Positions 1 through 4,691 of a stretch of 6,013 bases of DNA are shown here, piece by piece. Origin of the DNA: Candidatus Bathyarchaeota archaeon. GTDB lineage: Archaea; Thermoproteota; Bathyarchaeia; RBG-16-48-13; GCA-020355125. The number at the start of each line of letters is the position of its first letter. Positions within the stretch are counted from its first letter, which is position 1. The stretch spans positions 1-6,013 of the forward strand of contig DAOVBJ010000063.1 in NCBI GenBank assembly GCA_030670615.1, read 5' to 3'. Position numbers and translations under genes: made by a program. Below the pieces are notes generated by a model. The model was not told the DNA's origin. It saw only the letters and a program-made list of their open reading frames with translations, and ran no database searches.

Positions 1-800
1 GAATCGACCATTGATGTGGCGATGATGGGGTCCATCGCTTCCCTCGGGTCTGGAAACCTCGTTTCCACAGCGGACGAGACCTCAATGTCTACGGCTATTC
101 GTCTAAGACTTGGAATAGGACGCTGAAAGAGTGCACTCCACCGGTCAATGTACTCTCTGATTTCTGGCGCTTCCCCAGCAAAGAGTTCCTGAATCTTACG
201 TTTTGCTTCTCCCGTTAGCGTGTCTTCTTCTGTTGCTGCAATAAGGTTTCCTTTAACGATCTTATACGGCATGCCGACGAGGAGCTGTCTGTCAAAGGTG
301 TAACAATTATAGTATCGTATTCTTGCTTCCCACGCCTTTGGAATGATGTCACGAATGCTTCCACTCCTTCTGCCACCAATACTCAATGGATCTTTAGCCA
401 CGATCTTGGTCATCTCGATCTCCCGGTCCTCCAAGGCATTATATTTCTTCACAGCTTGGAGTTCGTCGAATCCGGGATGATCCATCAAACGGCCAATTTT
501 TTTTAATTCGTCTATCGAAAGGTCGGATAGGCAGTAGGGAAGATGCTGGGTATTGTCCAGCCAGAAGTGGATTTTTCTCGTCTCCGGCTCATAGAGTTTG
601 AGACCTGCACGTTTACTCTCACCATCGTAGTAGACGGAGAGAACATACGCTTGAGAGAGGTTATCAGTCGATACCGCTTTAAAAACGGGAATCTCCCATC
701 GCCTTCGCGATGAACCTCTCTCTTGTTTATCTGTAAACAATTCCTCCTCTACAGCCTCATACTCCGTGACGTTGAAGTTCTCCAAGGTCCTAGCGCGCAT
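1..800 (-). CDS. polB: Family-B DNA polymerase, N-terminal part (runs off left edge)
   Basis: This open frame gives 266 complete codons from ATG at 800-798 and stays open to base 1. It matches the N-terminal and 3'-5' exonuclease regions of archaeal PolB (PolB1 type). Visible landmarks are YYDG (57-60), KLYEPETRKI (68-77) and the segment around LPYCLSDL (87-94) of the N-terminal domain, a YNCYTFDRQLLVGMPY stretch (164-179), and the Exo I motif DIEV with the metal-binding acids D238 and E240. FPDPREA (249-255) and PIIA (258-261) follow, as is usual for this family. About 600 residues should lie outside the window, including Exo II, Exo III and the palm catalytic motifs, so activity cannot be judged here. 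The ATG has only a weak upstream GGATTGGA. A TTG four codons earlier is possible, and an in-frame TAG 15 codons upstream limits extension. The family call is firm; the exact start is less certain. Confidence 0.93.
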   Translation of the reverse strand, partial: MRARTLENFNVTEYEAVEEELFTDKQERGSSRRRWEIPVFKAVSTDNLSQAYVLSVYYDGESKRAGLKLYEPETRKIHFWLDNTQHLPYCLSDLSIDELKKIGRLMDHPGFDELQAVKKYNALEDREIEMTKIVAKDPLSIGGRRSGSIRDIIPKAWEARIRYYNCYTFDRQLLVGMPYKIVKGNLIAATEEDTLTGEAKRKIQELFAGEAPEIREYIDRWSALFQRPIPSLRRIAVDIEVSSAVETRFPDPREAMDPIIATSMVD

Positions 801-836
801 TCCAATCCACAAATACCTAATGATGATGGAAACCTG

Positions 837-865
837 ATAAAACTATCTATGCCTTTCATTTAATA
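837..865 (-). promoter_or_regulatory. Candidate TATA region for polB
   Basis: On the minus strand there are two AT-rich boxes upstream of the PolB start: TATTAAAT (865-858) and AGTTTTAT (844-837). With the usual archaeal spacing of about 25 bases, the nearer box would give a leader of roughly 15 bases, which agrees with the poor Shine-Dalgarno site. Neither box has a clear purine-rich BRE, so this is only a candidate. Confidence 0.25.
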
Positions 866-1026
866 CTTCTTAAATCCACCATTTTCTCCCTCATAGAATG
901 CTAGCCTTCCTTGAGTGGATGGAGTTATGTGCCAAATGGCTTATCCCAAGGTGTGCTATACGCAAGCATTTATTTTAGTGTTGAATTGCCGCAGGAGTTT
1001 TATGGAGCTATCCTTAGCTTGCCACG

Positions 1027-1071
1027 TAGCTAGCTATTTCAGTTTCGACTACTATGCTTGAGAGCTAGCTA
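1027..1071. repeat. Paired AGCTAGCT palindromes forming a 9-bp inverted repeat
   Basis: TAGCTAGCT at 1027-1035 is the exact reverse complement of AGCTAGCTA at 1063-1071, with 27 bases between them. Each arm is also a palindrome by itself. The right arm contains the TAG stop codon (1071-1069) of the MoaD-like gene, so a transcript of the AOR operon would fold this hairpin exactly at the end of its last reading frame. There is no clear T-run after it on the minus strand. It may be a terminator, a 3'-end protecting hairpin or a dimeric protein-binding site. Related copies lie at 3883-3893 and 4638-4644. Confidence 0.5.
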
Positions 1072-1386
1072 AATTACTAATGCTGCCATATCTCTGCCAA
1101 AGATCCCGATTCGATCACCTGATTTGACTGGTATCTCTAAGTCCCAGTCAAACGGACTGGTGCGTAATTGTTGATATCCTAGCCAGCGTGCCGTTTTGCT
1201 GCGAGTGACGAGCAACTTCGAATTGAAAAAGATGGTGTAGATCTCCTCTATGGAGATCTCCATACGCATTAACAACGACTCAAGGGTTTCGTCGGATTTT
1301 GGCGATACTTGTATGGCATTATCTTTACAGGAACTGCTGCTGTGCACGTACCGGCGAAGTTTGCCGTACAGATGAATAACAATCAT
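1069..1386 (-). CDS. MoaD/ThiS-like beta-grasp protein lacking the C-terminal diglycine
   Basis: A 105-residue protein that opens with the short beta strand typical of the fold (MIVIHLYGKLRR) and closes with GDRIGIFGRDM (90-100), the counterpart of the GD-x-V-A-I-F-P-P end of MoaD. It then ends in AALVI, so the GG needed for adenylation and thiocarboxylation is absent. The usual VNG turn is replaced by FNS (54-56), and a roughly 18-residue insertion (about 63-80) lengthens the loop before the last strand. It shares GDRIG-x-F-x-R-x-M with the protein at 1761-2060, so the two seem to be one subfamily with a changed tail. ATG at 1386 is preceded by AGGTGA with a 7-base spacer, a strong start signal. 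It is the last gene of the AOR operon. Base composition in sampled stretches (45-52% GC) is higher than in the other two beta-grasp genes. The role is unknown; a non-transferring partner or chaperone of AOR cofactor insertion is a reasonable guess. Confidence 0.8.
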   Translation of the reverse strand: MIVIHLYGKLRRYVHSSSSCKDNAIQVSPKSDETLESLLMRMEISIEEIYTIFFNSKLLVTRSKTARWLGYQQLRTSPFDWDLEIPVKSGDRIGIFGRDMAALVI

Positions 1387-1392
1387 TTCACA

Positions 1393-1400
1393 ATCACCTA
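1393..1400 (-). promoter_or_regulatory. Shine-Dalgarno site overlapping the stop of an upstream small ORF
   Basis: TAGGTGAT on the minus strand contains AGGTGA seven bases before the ATG at 1386. Its first three bases are also the TAG stop of the 38-codon frame at 1398-1514. Such an overlap is typical of translational coupling and is one reason to take the small frame seriously. Confidence 0.7.
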
Positions 1401-1514
1401 TGTAAGAGACATAACAGGTAAAAAATATGGATCATTCAGGTAATTCATCACAATTGTCTTTATTGCTTCTAGATAAGCGCGCGCGTAGTTAAAATCAGGA
1501 TTCACCTCGCCCAC
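1398..1514 (-). CDS. Possible small ORF or gene remnant, 38 codons
   Basis: The 148-bp gap between two MoaD-like genes contains an open frame from GTG at 1514 (alternatively GTG at 1505) to TAG at 1398. It encodes a 38-residue peptide that looks protein-like rather than random: a probable amphipathic helix around FNYARAYLEAIKTIV followed by NDPYFLPVM. The stop overlaps the ribosome site of the next gene. No good Shine-Dalgarno site sits before either GTG, although a full GAGGTGA lies inside the frame (1508-1502). The frame is closed by a TGA shortly upstream, near 1526. It may be a real small protein of the operon, or the 3' remnant of a larger gene that has been lost. I do not recognise a family. 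Confidence 0.3.
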   Translation of the reverse strand: MGEVNPDFNYARAYLEAIKTIVMNYLNDPYFLPVMSLT

Positions 1515-1534
1515 ACAAACATTTCAGTTTTTAG

Positions 1535-1780
1535 TTAACCACCAGCAGTGGGAGGGAAGATTGCTACGATATCCCCTTTGTTAAGAACATAATCTACTTT
1601 ATGATGGGGTAACCCATTCACCAATATCATCAGGTTTTTCTTTTCTTTGGGAATGTGATATTTATCTAATACATATTTGATAGTGCTCTTTTCAGGTATA
1701 CGGATAGTTGATGTGGCAGGACCATATCTGCGTAAATCAGAAAACCATTTAATGGTGATACTAATGTTCTTGTTCATCAT
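1535..1780 (-). CDS. MoaD/ThiS-family sulfur carrier with diglycine tail
   Basis: An 81-residue ubiquitin-fold protein with the full MoaD/ThiS signature: first strand with WFSDLRR (12-18), VNG turn (54-56), GDIVAIFPP (69-77) and the C-terminal GG (80-81). In this family an E1-like enzyme (MoeB/UbaA) adenylates the GG and loads it with sulfur. The thiocarboxylate then supplies the dithiolene of molybdopterin/tungstopterin, tRNA thiolation, or in archaea protein conjugation (SAMP). Its place two genes after an aldehyde:ferredoxin oxidoreductase points first to cofactor sulfuration for that enzyme. The gene starts inside the last 20 bases of the preceding MoaD-like frame (ATG 1780, or the adjacent ATG 1777), so translation is probably coupled. 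Sampled GC is about 27%, well below the flanking housekeeping-like genes. No E1 partner is visible in the window. Confidence 0.9.
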   Translation of the reverse strand: MMNKNISITIKWFSDLRRYGPATSTIRIPEKSTIKYVLDKYHIPKEKKNLMILVNGLPHHKVDYVLNKGDIVAIFPPTAGG

Positions 1781-2060
1781 CTTCTTCTTTCTGGAAATAC
1801 CATTTATAAAGTAACCCCATATTTCTAGGGAAGAGTCCTATACGATCACCATCTTTAATCTTTTTTGAGAAACCAGAGTATAACCCATTGACAAAGACGT
1901 GACTGGTTTCACTTTGTTTTATGTTAAGATACTCCAACAAATCGGATATTGTAGCTAATCCTTTGTTGTTGATAGTAATTAGACTGGGAAGCCCTCCGGT
2001 TAAATCATTACTACATATTTTTTTCCGTAAATCACCAAATAGTTTGACAATAATTGACAT
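1761..2060 (-). CDS. MoaD/ThiS-like protein with aromatic and acidic tail instead of GG
   Basis: A 99-residue beta-grasp protein: first strand VKLFGDLRKK (5-14), VNG turn (57-59) and GDRIGLFPRNM (71-81). Where a sulfur carrier would end in GG, this one continues through GLLYKWYFQ (82-90) into a highly acidic tail (91-99, six Asp/Glu in nine residues). It therefore cannot form the usual C-terminal thiocarboxylate unless it is cleaved. The start is ATG at 2060, 31 bases after the AOR stop; an in-frame TGA two codons upstream excludes a longer form. No Shine-Dalgarno is seen, so translation probably depends on coupling to AOR. Its position directly after AOR suggests a dedicated partner, such as a small subunit-like binder, maturation chaperone or cofactor carrier. 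That role is inference; the fold assignment is secure. Confidence 0.85.
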   Translation of the reverse strand: MSIIVKLFGDLRKKICSNDLTGGLPSLITINNKGLATISDLLEYLNIKQSETSHVFVNGLYSGFSKKIKDGDRIGLFPRNMGLLYKWYFQKEEDDEQEH

Positions 2061-2091
2061 TGTTCATTTCAACAAAAAAGGTGTTGAAGAA

Positions 2092-3822
2092 TTAGAATAC
2101 ATTATCTAATTCTTCATTAGACACACCGAAGACTACATCATGAGGGGGCAACTTTTCTTCTTCAAAGAACTCTGGTAATCTATCATCCGCTGCTGAGAAA
2201 CCAGCAGCTTTGTTGAATGCGAGTTCAGTATCAATTATTTGTCTTCCAATTGTAGCGATATCATCGACTGTTAATTTCGTTCCCAGTACGCCATTAACCG
2301 ATTCAACAACTCCTTCTAATCCTTCAGGAATATCCAGACACGCGAAAGCAATGAATAAACAATATCCAGTAGAGTCAATGAAAGCAGTCGCAATTTGCAG
2401 ATTTCGGGACACTTCAGCTTTTTTTGGGTCTCTTGGATCTAAAGTTCCTCCAACACCTAGAATCTCTGGCGCGATCGCGTAACCAGCGGTATGGTCTGCA
2501 CCCATAGGGGTAGTCGCGTAGGTTACTCCAATTCCCTTAATTGGTCGTGGATCATATGCAGGTAGTCCTTGCCCTTTTACTACGGGAATTCGGGTTACGC
2601 CATATGCTTGCCCAGTGAAGGCGGTTCCATTAGCGATTATTCTTCCTGTAGGTGTTTTTTTATGAACTTCCTTCATTAGTTTTAATGCTCCCTTGCCATC
2701 ACCAAAACTAAGTAAGCCGCCCTCCATTGCCACTGCGATGGTGTCTCCTGCCTCGATAGTATCTAATCCTAAATTGTTGCATGCCCGATTAAGTTCACCA
2801 ACGTCATCCAAATTGTAGATTCCGCAATTGGCTCCCAAAGCCCAGACAGATTCATACTCTAGAACACCAACGGGGTCTTTTCCACCAGGTTTTGTCCAAA
2901 TTTCTGAACACTGTATTATACAGCCGGGGCTACAGAAATGGGGTCTAACTCCGCCCCGCTTTTTTATTTGTTCAGCTTTTTCTTCGCCAGATATGTTGGC
3001 AGCTCTATCATCTTGTCCTGTAGCGAAGTTTCGATGCGGTAATGCCCCTGCTTCATTTATGACGTTGAGTAAGACATTTGTACCATAAGTATTGAGAGAT
3101 CCTTGTGGCTTGGTGAGGTCATGAGTTAGGAGAGCACTTCGCAATTTATTGCTGCCTTGGTTAAACAGGTCTTTATTGACGATTTCAACGCCTGAAGCCC
3201 CTGTTTCATCAACTACAATGAATTTTAATCCCTTCGATGCCATTACGGCTCCAAGCCCACCTCTACCTGCATATCTGCTCGGTAATCCCTCGGGATCATT
3301 GAAACAAATGCCAGAAGCAGCTCCTAAAAGTTCTGCTGCAATTCCGACCCCACATATTCCTACCTGACTTCCAAATTCTTGAAACAGTTTTTTATATGTT
3401 TGATATAGGCCTTTACCAGACCATTTAGTGGCATTAATGAATTCGGTTCCATCGTTGGTGATTTTAAGGAGGAAATAATCGTTGCCTTCATATTTTCCTT
3501 CTACTATGATGGCGGCGATGCGCATTCTTCCCATCTTCTGCGCAAAATTTGTTCCAGCATTGGCTTCTTTTATTCCCCCAGTCAAGGGAGATTTTCCTCC
3601 AACAGACATACGTCCTGATGTGGGCGCTGTTGCCCCAGTTACTATTCCTGGAGCAAATACTACTTTGTTATTTGGTCCTAATGGATGACATGTCGGAGGC
3701 ACTTCATTTGAGACGATTGTCGAGGTAAGTGCTCGACCACCCATTGTTGCATATTCTTCGGGAAAGTCTTCGAATTTTGCCTTAAGTTTACTCATATCTA
3801 CTCTCAGTATCTTTTTTGACAA
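2092..3822 (-). CDS. aor: Tungsten-type aldehyde:ferredoxin oxidoreductase (AOR family)
   Basis: A complete 576-residue member of the AOR family, slightly shorter than the usual 600-630. These cytoplasmic enzymes oxidise aldehydes to carboxylic acids with a bis-pterin tungsten (sometimes molybdenum) cofactor and pass electrons through a [4Fe-4S] cluster to ferredoxin. The N-terminal pterin-binding domain shows HPLGPNNKVVFAPG (46-59), TAPTSGR (65-71) and KSPLTGG (77-83). The cluster ligands are C297, C301 and C305 (C-x3-C-x3-C) plus C488 in TGYCLF. Other family marks are EYESVWALGANCG (322-334), LDTIEAG (353-359), LPAYDPR (420-426) and GADHTAGY (441-448), where H444 matches the catalytic-pocket histidine of Pyrococcus AOR. 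The TTG start at 3822 is chosen over the internal ATG (residue 10) because it keeps the family's KILRVD opening and has GAGGTGA four bases upstream. The substrate cannot be deduced. It heads an operon with MoaD-like genes. Confidence 0.95.
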   Translation of the reverse strand: MSKKILRVDMSKLKAKFEDFPEEYATMGGRALTSTIVSNEVPPTCHPLGPNNKVVFAPGIVTGATAPTSGRMSVGGKSPLTGGIKEANAGTNFAQKMGRMRIAAIIVEGKYEGNDYFLLKITNDGTEFINATKWSGKGLYQTYKKLFQEFGSQVGICGVGIAAELLGAASGICFNDPEGLPSRYAGRGGLGAVMASKGLKFIVVDETGASGVEIVNKDLFNQGSNKLRSALLTHDLTKPQGSLNTYGTNVLLNVINEAGALPHRNFATGQDDRAANISGEEKAEQIKKRGGVRPHFCSPGCIIQCSEIWTKPGGKDPVGVLEYESVWALGANCGIYNLDDVGELNRACNNLGLDTIEAGDTIAVAMEGGLLSFGDGKGALKLMKEVHKKTPTGRIIANGTAFTGQAYGVTRIPVVKGQGLPAYDPRPIKGIGVTYATTPMGADHTAGYAIAPEILGVGGTLDPRDPKKAEVSRNLQIATAFIDSTGYCLFIAFACLDIPEGLEGVVESVNGVLGTKLTVDDIATIGRQIIDTELAFNKAAGFSAADDRLPEFFEEEKLPPHDVVFGVSNEELDNVF

Positions 3823-3825
3823 AAA

Positions 3826-3833
3826 ATCACCTC
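3826..3833 (-). promoter_or_regulatory. Shine-Dalgarno site that fixes the TTG start of AOR
   Basis: GAGGTGAT on the minus strand is close to the full complement of the 16S 3' end and leaves four bases between GAGGTGA and the TTG at 3822. The alternative ATG at 3795 has no such site, so the site decides the start. Confidence 0.8.
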
Positions 3834-3869
3834 AGGAGAGAGTTCAATAGAATATTTAATCGATGTATT

Positions 3870-3881
3870 ATTTAAATATAA
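3870..3881 (-). promoter_or_regulatory. TATA box of the AOR operon
   Basis: TTATATTTAAAT on the minus strand is the best TATA-box match in the window. A start site about 25 bases downstream (near 3850) would give a leader of roughly 25-30 bases that still contains the AOR ribosome site. The repeat AGCTAGCTAGC lies immediately upstream, at and beyond the BRE position, where an activator or TFB contact would be expected. Confidence 0.6.
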
Positions 3882-3893
3882 GAGCTAGCTAGC
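3881..3893. repeat. AGAGCTAGCTAGC element upstream of the AOR promoter
   Basis: This copy shares the 11 bases AGAGCTAGCTA with 1061-1071 at the other end of the operon, in the same orientation. Its core AGCTAGCT is self-complementary. Directly abutting the TATA box, it could be an operator. As a pair bracketing the AOR operon, the copies could also mark the edges of an inserted segment. Confidence 0.5.
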
Positions 3894-3906
3894 GAATGTA
3901 TTGCCG

Positions 3907-3920
3907 TTATCATGATATAA
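3907..3920. repeat. Imperfect palindrome TTATCATGATATAA in the divergent promoter region
   Basis: ATCATGAT (3909-3916) is a perfect palindrome, and the flanks TTA/TAA extend it with one extra base. It lies between the AOR promoter and the phosphoesterase start, so it is placed to act as an operator for either gene. It also contains GATATAAGG, which could be a TATA box for the plus-strand gene. Confidence 0.25.
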
Positions 3921-3943
3921 GGCTGTTAACGTCCCATCGAGAC

Positions 3944-3958
3944 GAAGTAAACTTTAAT
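3944..3958 (+). promoter_or_regulatory. Candidate promoter of the phosphoesterase gene (leaderless)
   Basis: A purine-rich GAAGTAAA followed by CTTTAAT (3952-3958) resembles an archaeal BRE plus TATA box. A start about 26 bases further on falls at 3981-3984, right at the GTG start codon. This fits the lack of a Shine-Dalgarno site and suggests a leaderless message. The alternative GATATAAGG at 3914-3922 would give a leader of about 40 bases. Confidence 0.4.
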
Positions 3959-3983
3959 TTTCCACGAATCGTATAGTTATTTC

Positions 3984-4448
3984 GTGATCGACGTGTCCCT
4001 TGAACGACGTAGTGAGAAAACGCGTCTGCCTCGAAGCCCTATCCCTGAGGGTGACCAAGGGAAAGCGGGGGAGCAGAGGATTTACGTGGTTCAAGAGCAT
4101 CACGCTTCTCACTTACACTGGGATTTGAGGCTTGAGATGAATGATGCTCTAAGGAGTTGGGCCGTTCCCAAGAAGCCGCCTGAGGCTGTAGGCGTGAGGC
4201 GGCTGGCCGTGGAGGTGGAGGATCACCCCATGGAATACGCTTTCTTTGAAGGGGAGATACCGGAAGGCGAGTATGGGGCTGGCTTGGTTACGCTTTGGGA
4301 TCGGGGGACCTACGATGCTGAGACGGTGACTGAGAACAAAATCGTCTTCACGATTCAAGGCGAACGGTTGAAGGGGAATTACTGTCTCCTGCGGACGCGG
4401 TTTGGGGGAGCAGCGAAGAACTGGCTCTTCTTCAAAATGAAGTCCTGA
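3984..4448 (+). CDS. Stand-alone LigD-type 3'-phosphoesterase
   Basis: A 154-residue protein matching the PE (3'-phosphoesterase) domain found at the N-terminus of bacterial NHEJ ligase LigD and as a separate protein in some archaea. The enzyme heals 3' DNA or RNA ends, removing a 3'-terminal ribonucleoside or 3'-phosphate with manganese. The conserved core is complete: VVQEHHASHLHWDLRLE (35-51), SWAVPKKP (58-65), EDHPMEYAFFEG (79-90), IPEGEYGAG (92-100), DRGTY (106-110) and KNWLFFK (145-151). By comparison with Pseudomonas LigD, H39, H45, D47, R49, H81 and Y85 occupy the active-site positions (H42, H48, D50, R52, H84, Y88). No ligase or polymerase domain is attached, and no Ku is nearby. GTG at 3984 is the start that keeps a short basic N-terminus; GTG at 3993 is possible. 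It is the only plus-strand gene here and is GC-richer (about 60% in a sampled 60 bases) than AOR. Confidence 0.93.
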   Translation: MIDVSLERRSEKTRLPRSPIPEGDQGKAGEQRIYVVQEHHASHLHWDLRLEMNDALRSWAVPKKPPEAVGVRRLAVEVEDHPMEYAFFEGEIPEGEYGAGLVTLWDRGTYDAETVTENKIVFTIQGERLKGNYCLLRTRFGGAAKNWLFFKMKS

Positions 4449-4559
4449 GGGTTCACCCTTCCTCGACAGCTTTCTTCACATCCCTTTACTACCTGTTACG
4501 AATTAAAAGATCAACATGCACTGACAAAATAAGTCGAGGTGAGAACAGCGATACGACAG

Positions 4560-4623
4560 GTGTTGGAATAGTTAAAGCTCGCTTTGGGCGTTCATATGGC
4601 TCTTCATGGAACGTGTTGGAATA
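4560..4623 (+). repeat. Direct repeat GTGTTGGAATA, two copies 53 bp apart
   Basis: The 11 bases GTGTTGGAATA occur at 4560-4570 and again at 4613-4623 in the same orientation in a non-coding stretch. The flanking sequence is not obviously similar. It could be a protein-binding pair, the trace of a small duplication, or chance. Confidence 0.45.
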
Positions 4624-4636
4624 AGGATAATTACGC

Positions 4637-4650
4637 GGCTAGCTATTTAG
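4637..4650. repeat. Third intergenic copy of the GCTAGCT element
   Basis: GGCTAGCTATTTAG shares the 11 bases GCTAGCTATTT with 1029-1039 in the same orientation, and the GCTAGCT core with 1064-1070 and 3884-3890. All copies in the window fall between or at the very ends of genes. Confidence 0.4.
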
Positions 4651-4691
4651 GCCCTTTTACTGGTGTCTTTGGGCTTAGGCTTGATTGAAAT

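Larger units (their letters stand above)
4449..4691. other. Convergent intergenic region without a supported gene
   Basis: About 240 bp lie between the ends of the phosphoesterase (plus) and thiolase (minus) genes. I see no credible gene. A plus-strand frame stays open for nearly 60 codons to a TAA near 4624 but has no ATG, GTG or TTG start with a ribosome site. The region contains two copies of GTGTTGGAATA and one copy of GGCTAGCTATTTAG. Transcription termination for both neighbours must happen here, but no strong U-tract terminator stands out. Confidence 0.6.

Noticed and set aside
898..978. Plus-strand 26-codon frame starting MLAFLEWMELC
   Set aside because: It is very short, has no ribosome site and no recognisable family; it lies in an AT-rich spacer where such frames are expected by chance.
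1239..1259. Perfect inverted repeat AGATCTCC / GGAGATCT with a 5-base loop
   Set aside because: It lies inside the MoaD-like coding region and is explained by two nearby Glu-Ile codon pairs (MEIS and EEIY); no regulatory context is visible.
2828..3688. Several plus-strand open frames opposite the AOR gene (for example 2828-3088 and 3482-3688)
   Set aside because: They are antisense shadows of a well-conserved AOR frame; their products are proline- and serine-rich with no domain signature.
4149..4358. Minus-strand frame opposite the phosphoesterase gene
   Set aside because: The plus-strand frame carries all the conserved catalytic motifs, so the antisense frame is incidental.
4456..4626. Plus-strand frame open through the spacer, ending SYGSSWNVLE
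   Set aside because: No ATG, GTG or TTG start is available and no family is recognised; it overlaps the repeats and is probably non-coding.
4648..4677. Possible hairpin TAGGCCC / GGGCTTA with a 16-base loop
   Set aside because: It needs a G-U pair, is not followed by a U-tract, and lies about 200 bases past the phosphoesterase stop; the support is too weak to call it a terminator.
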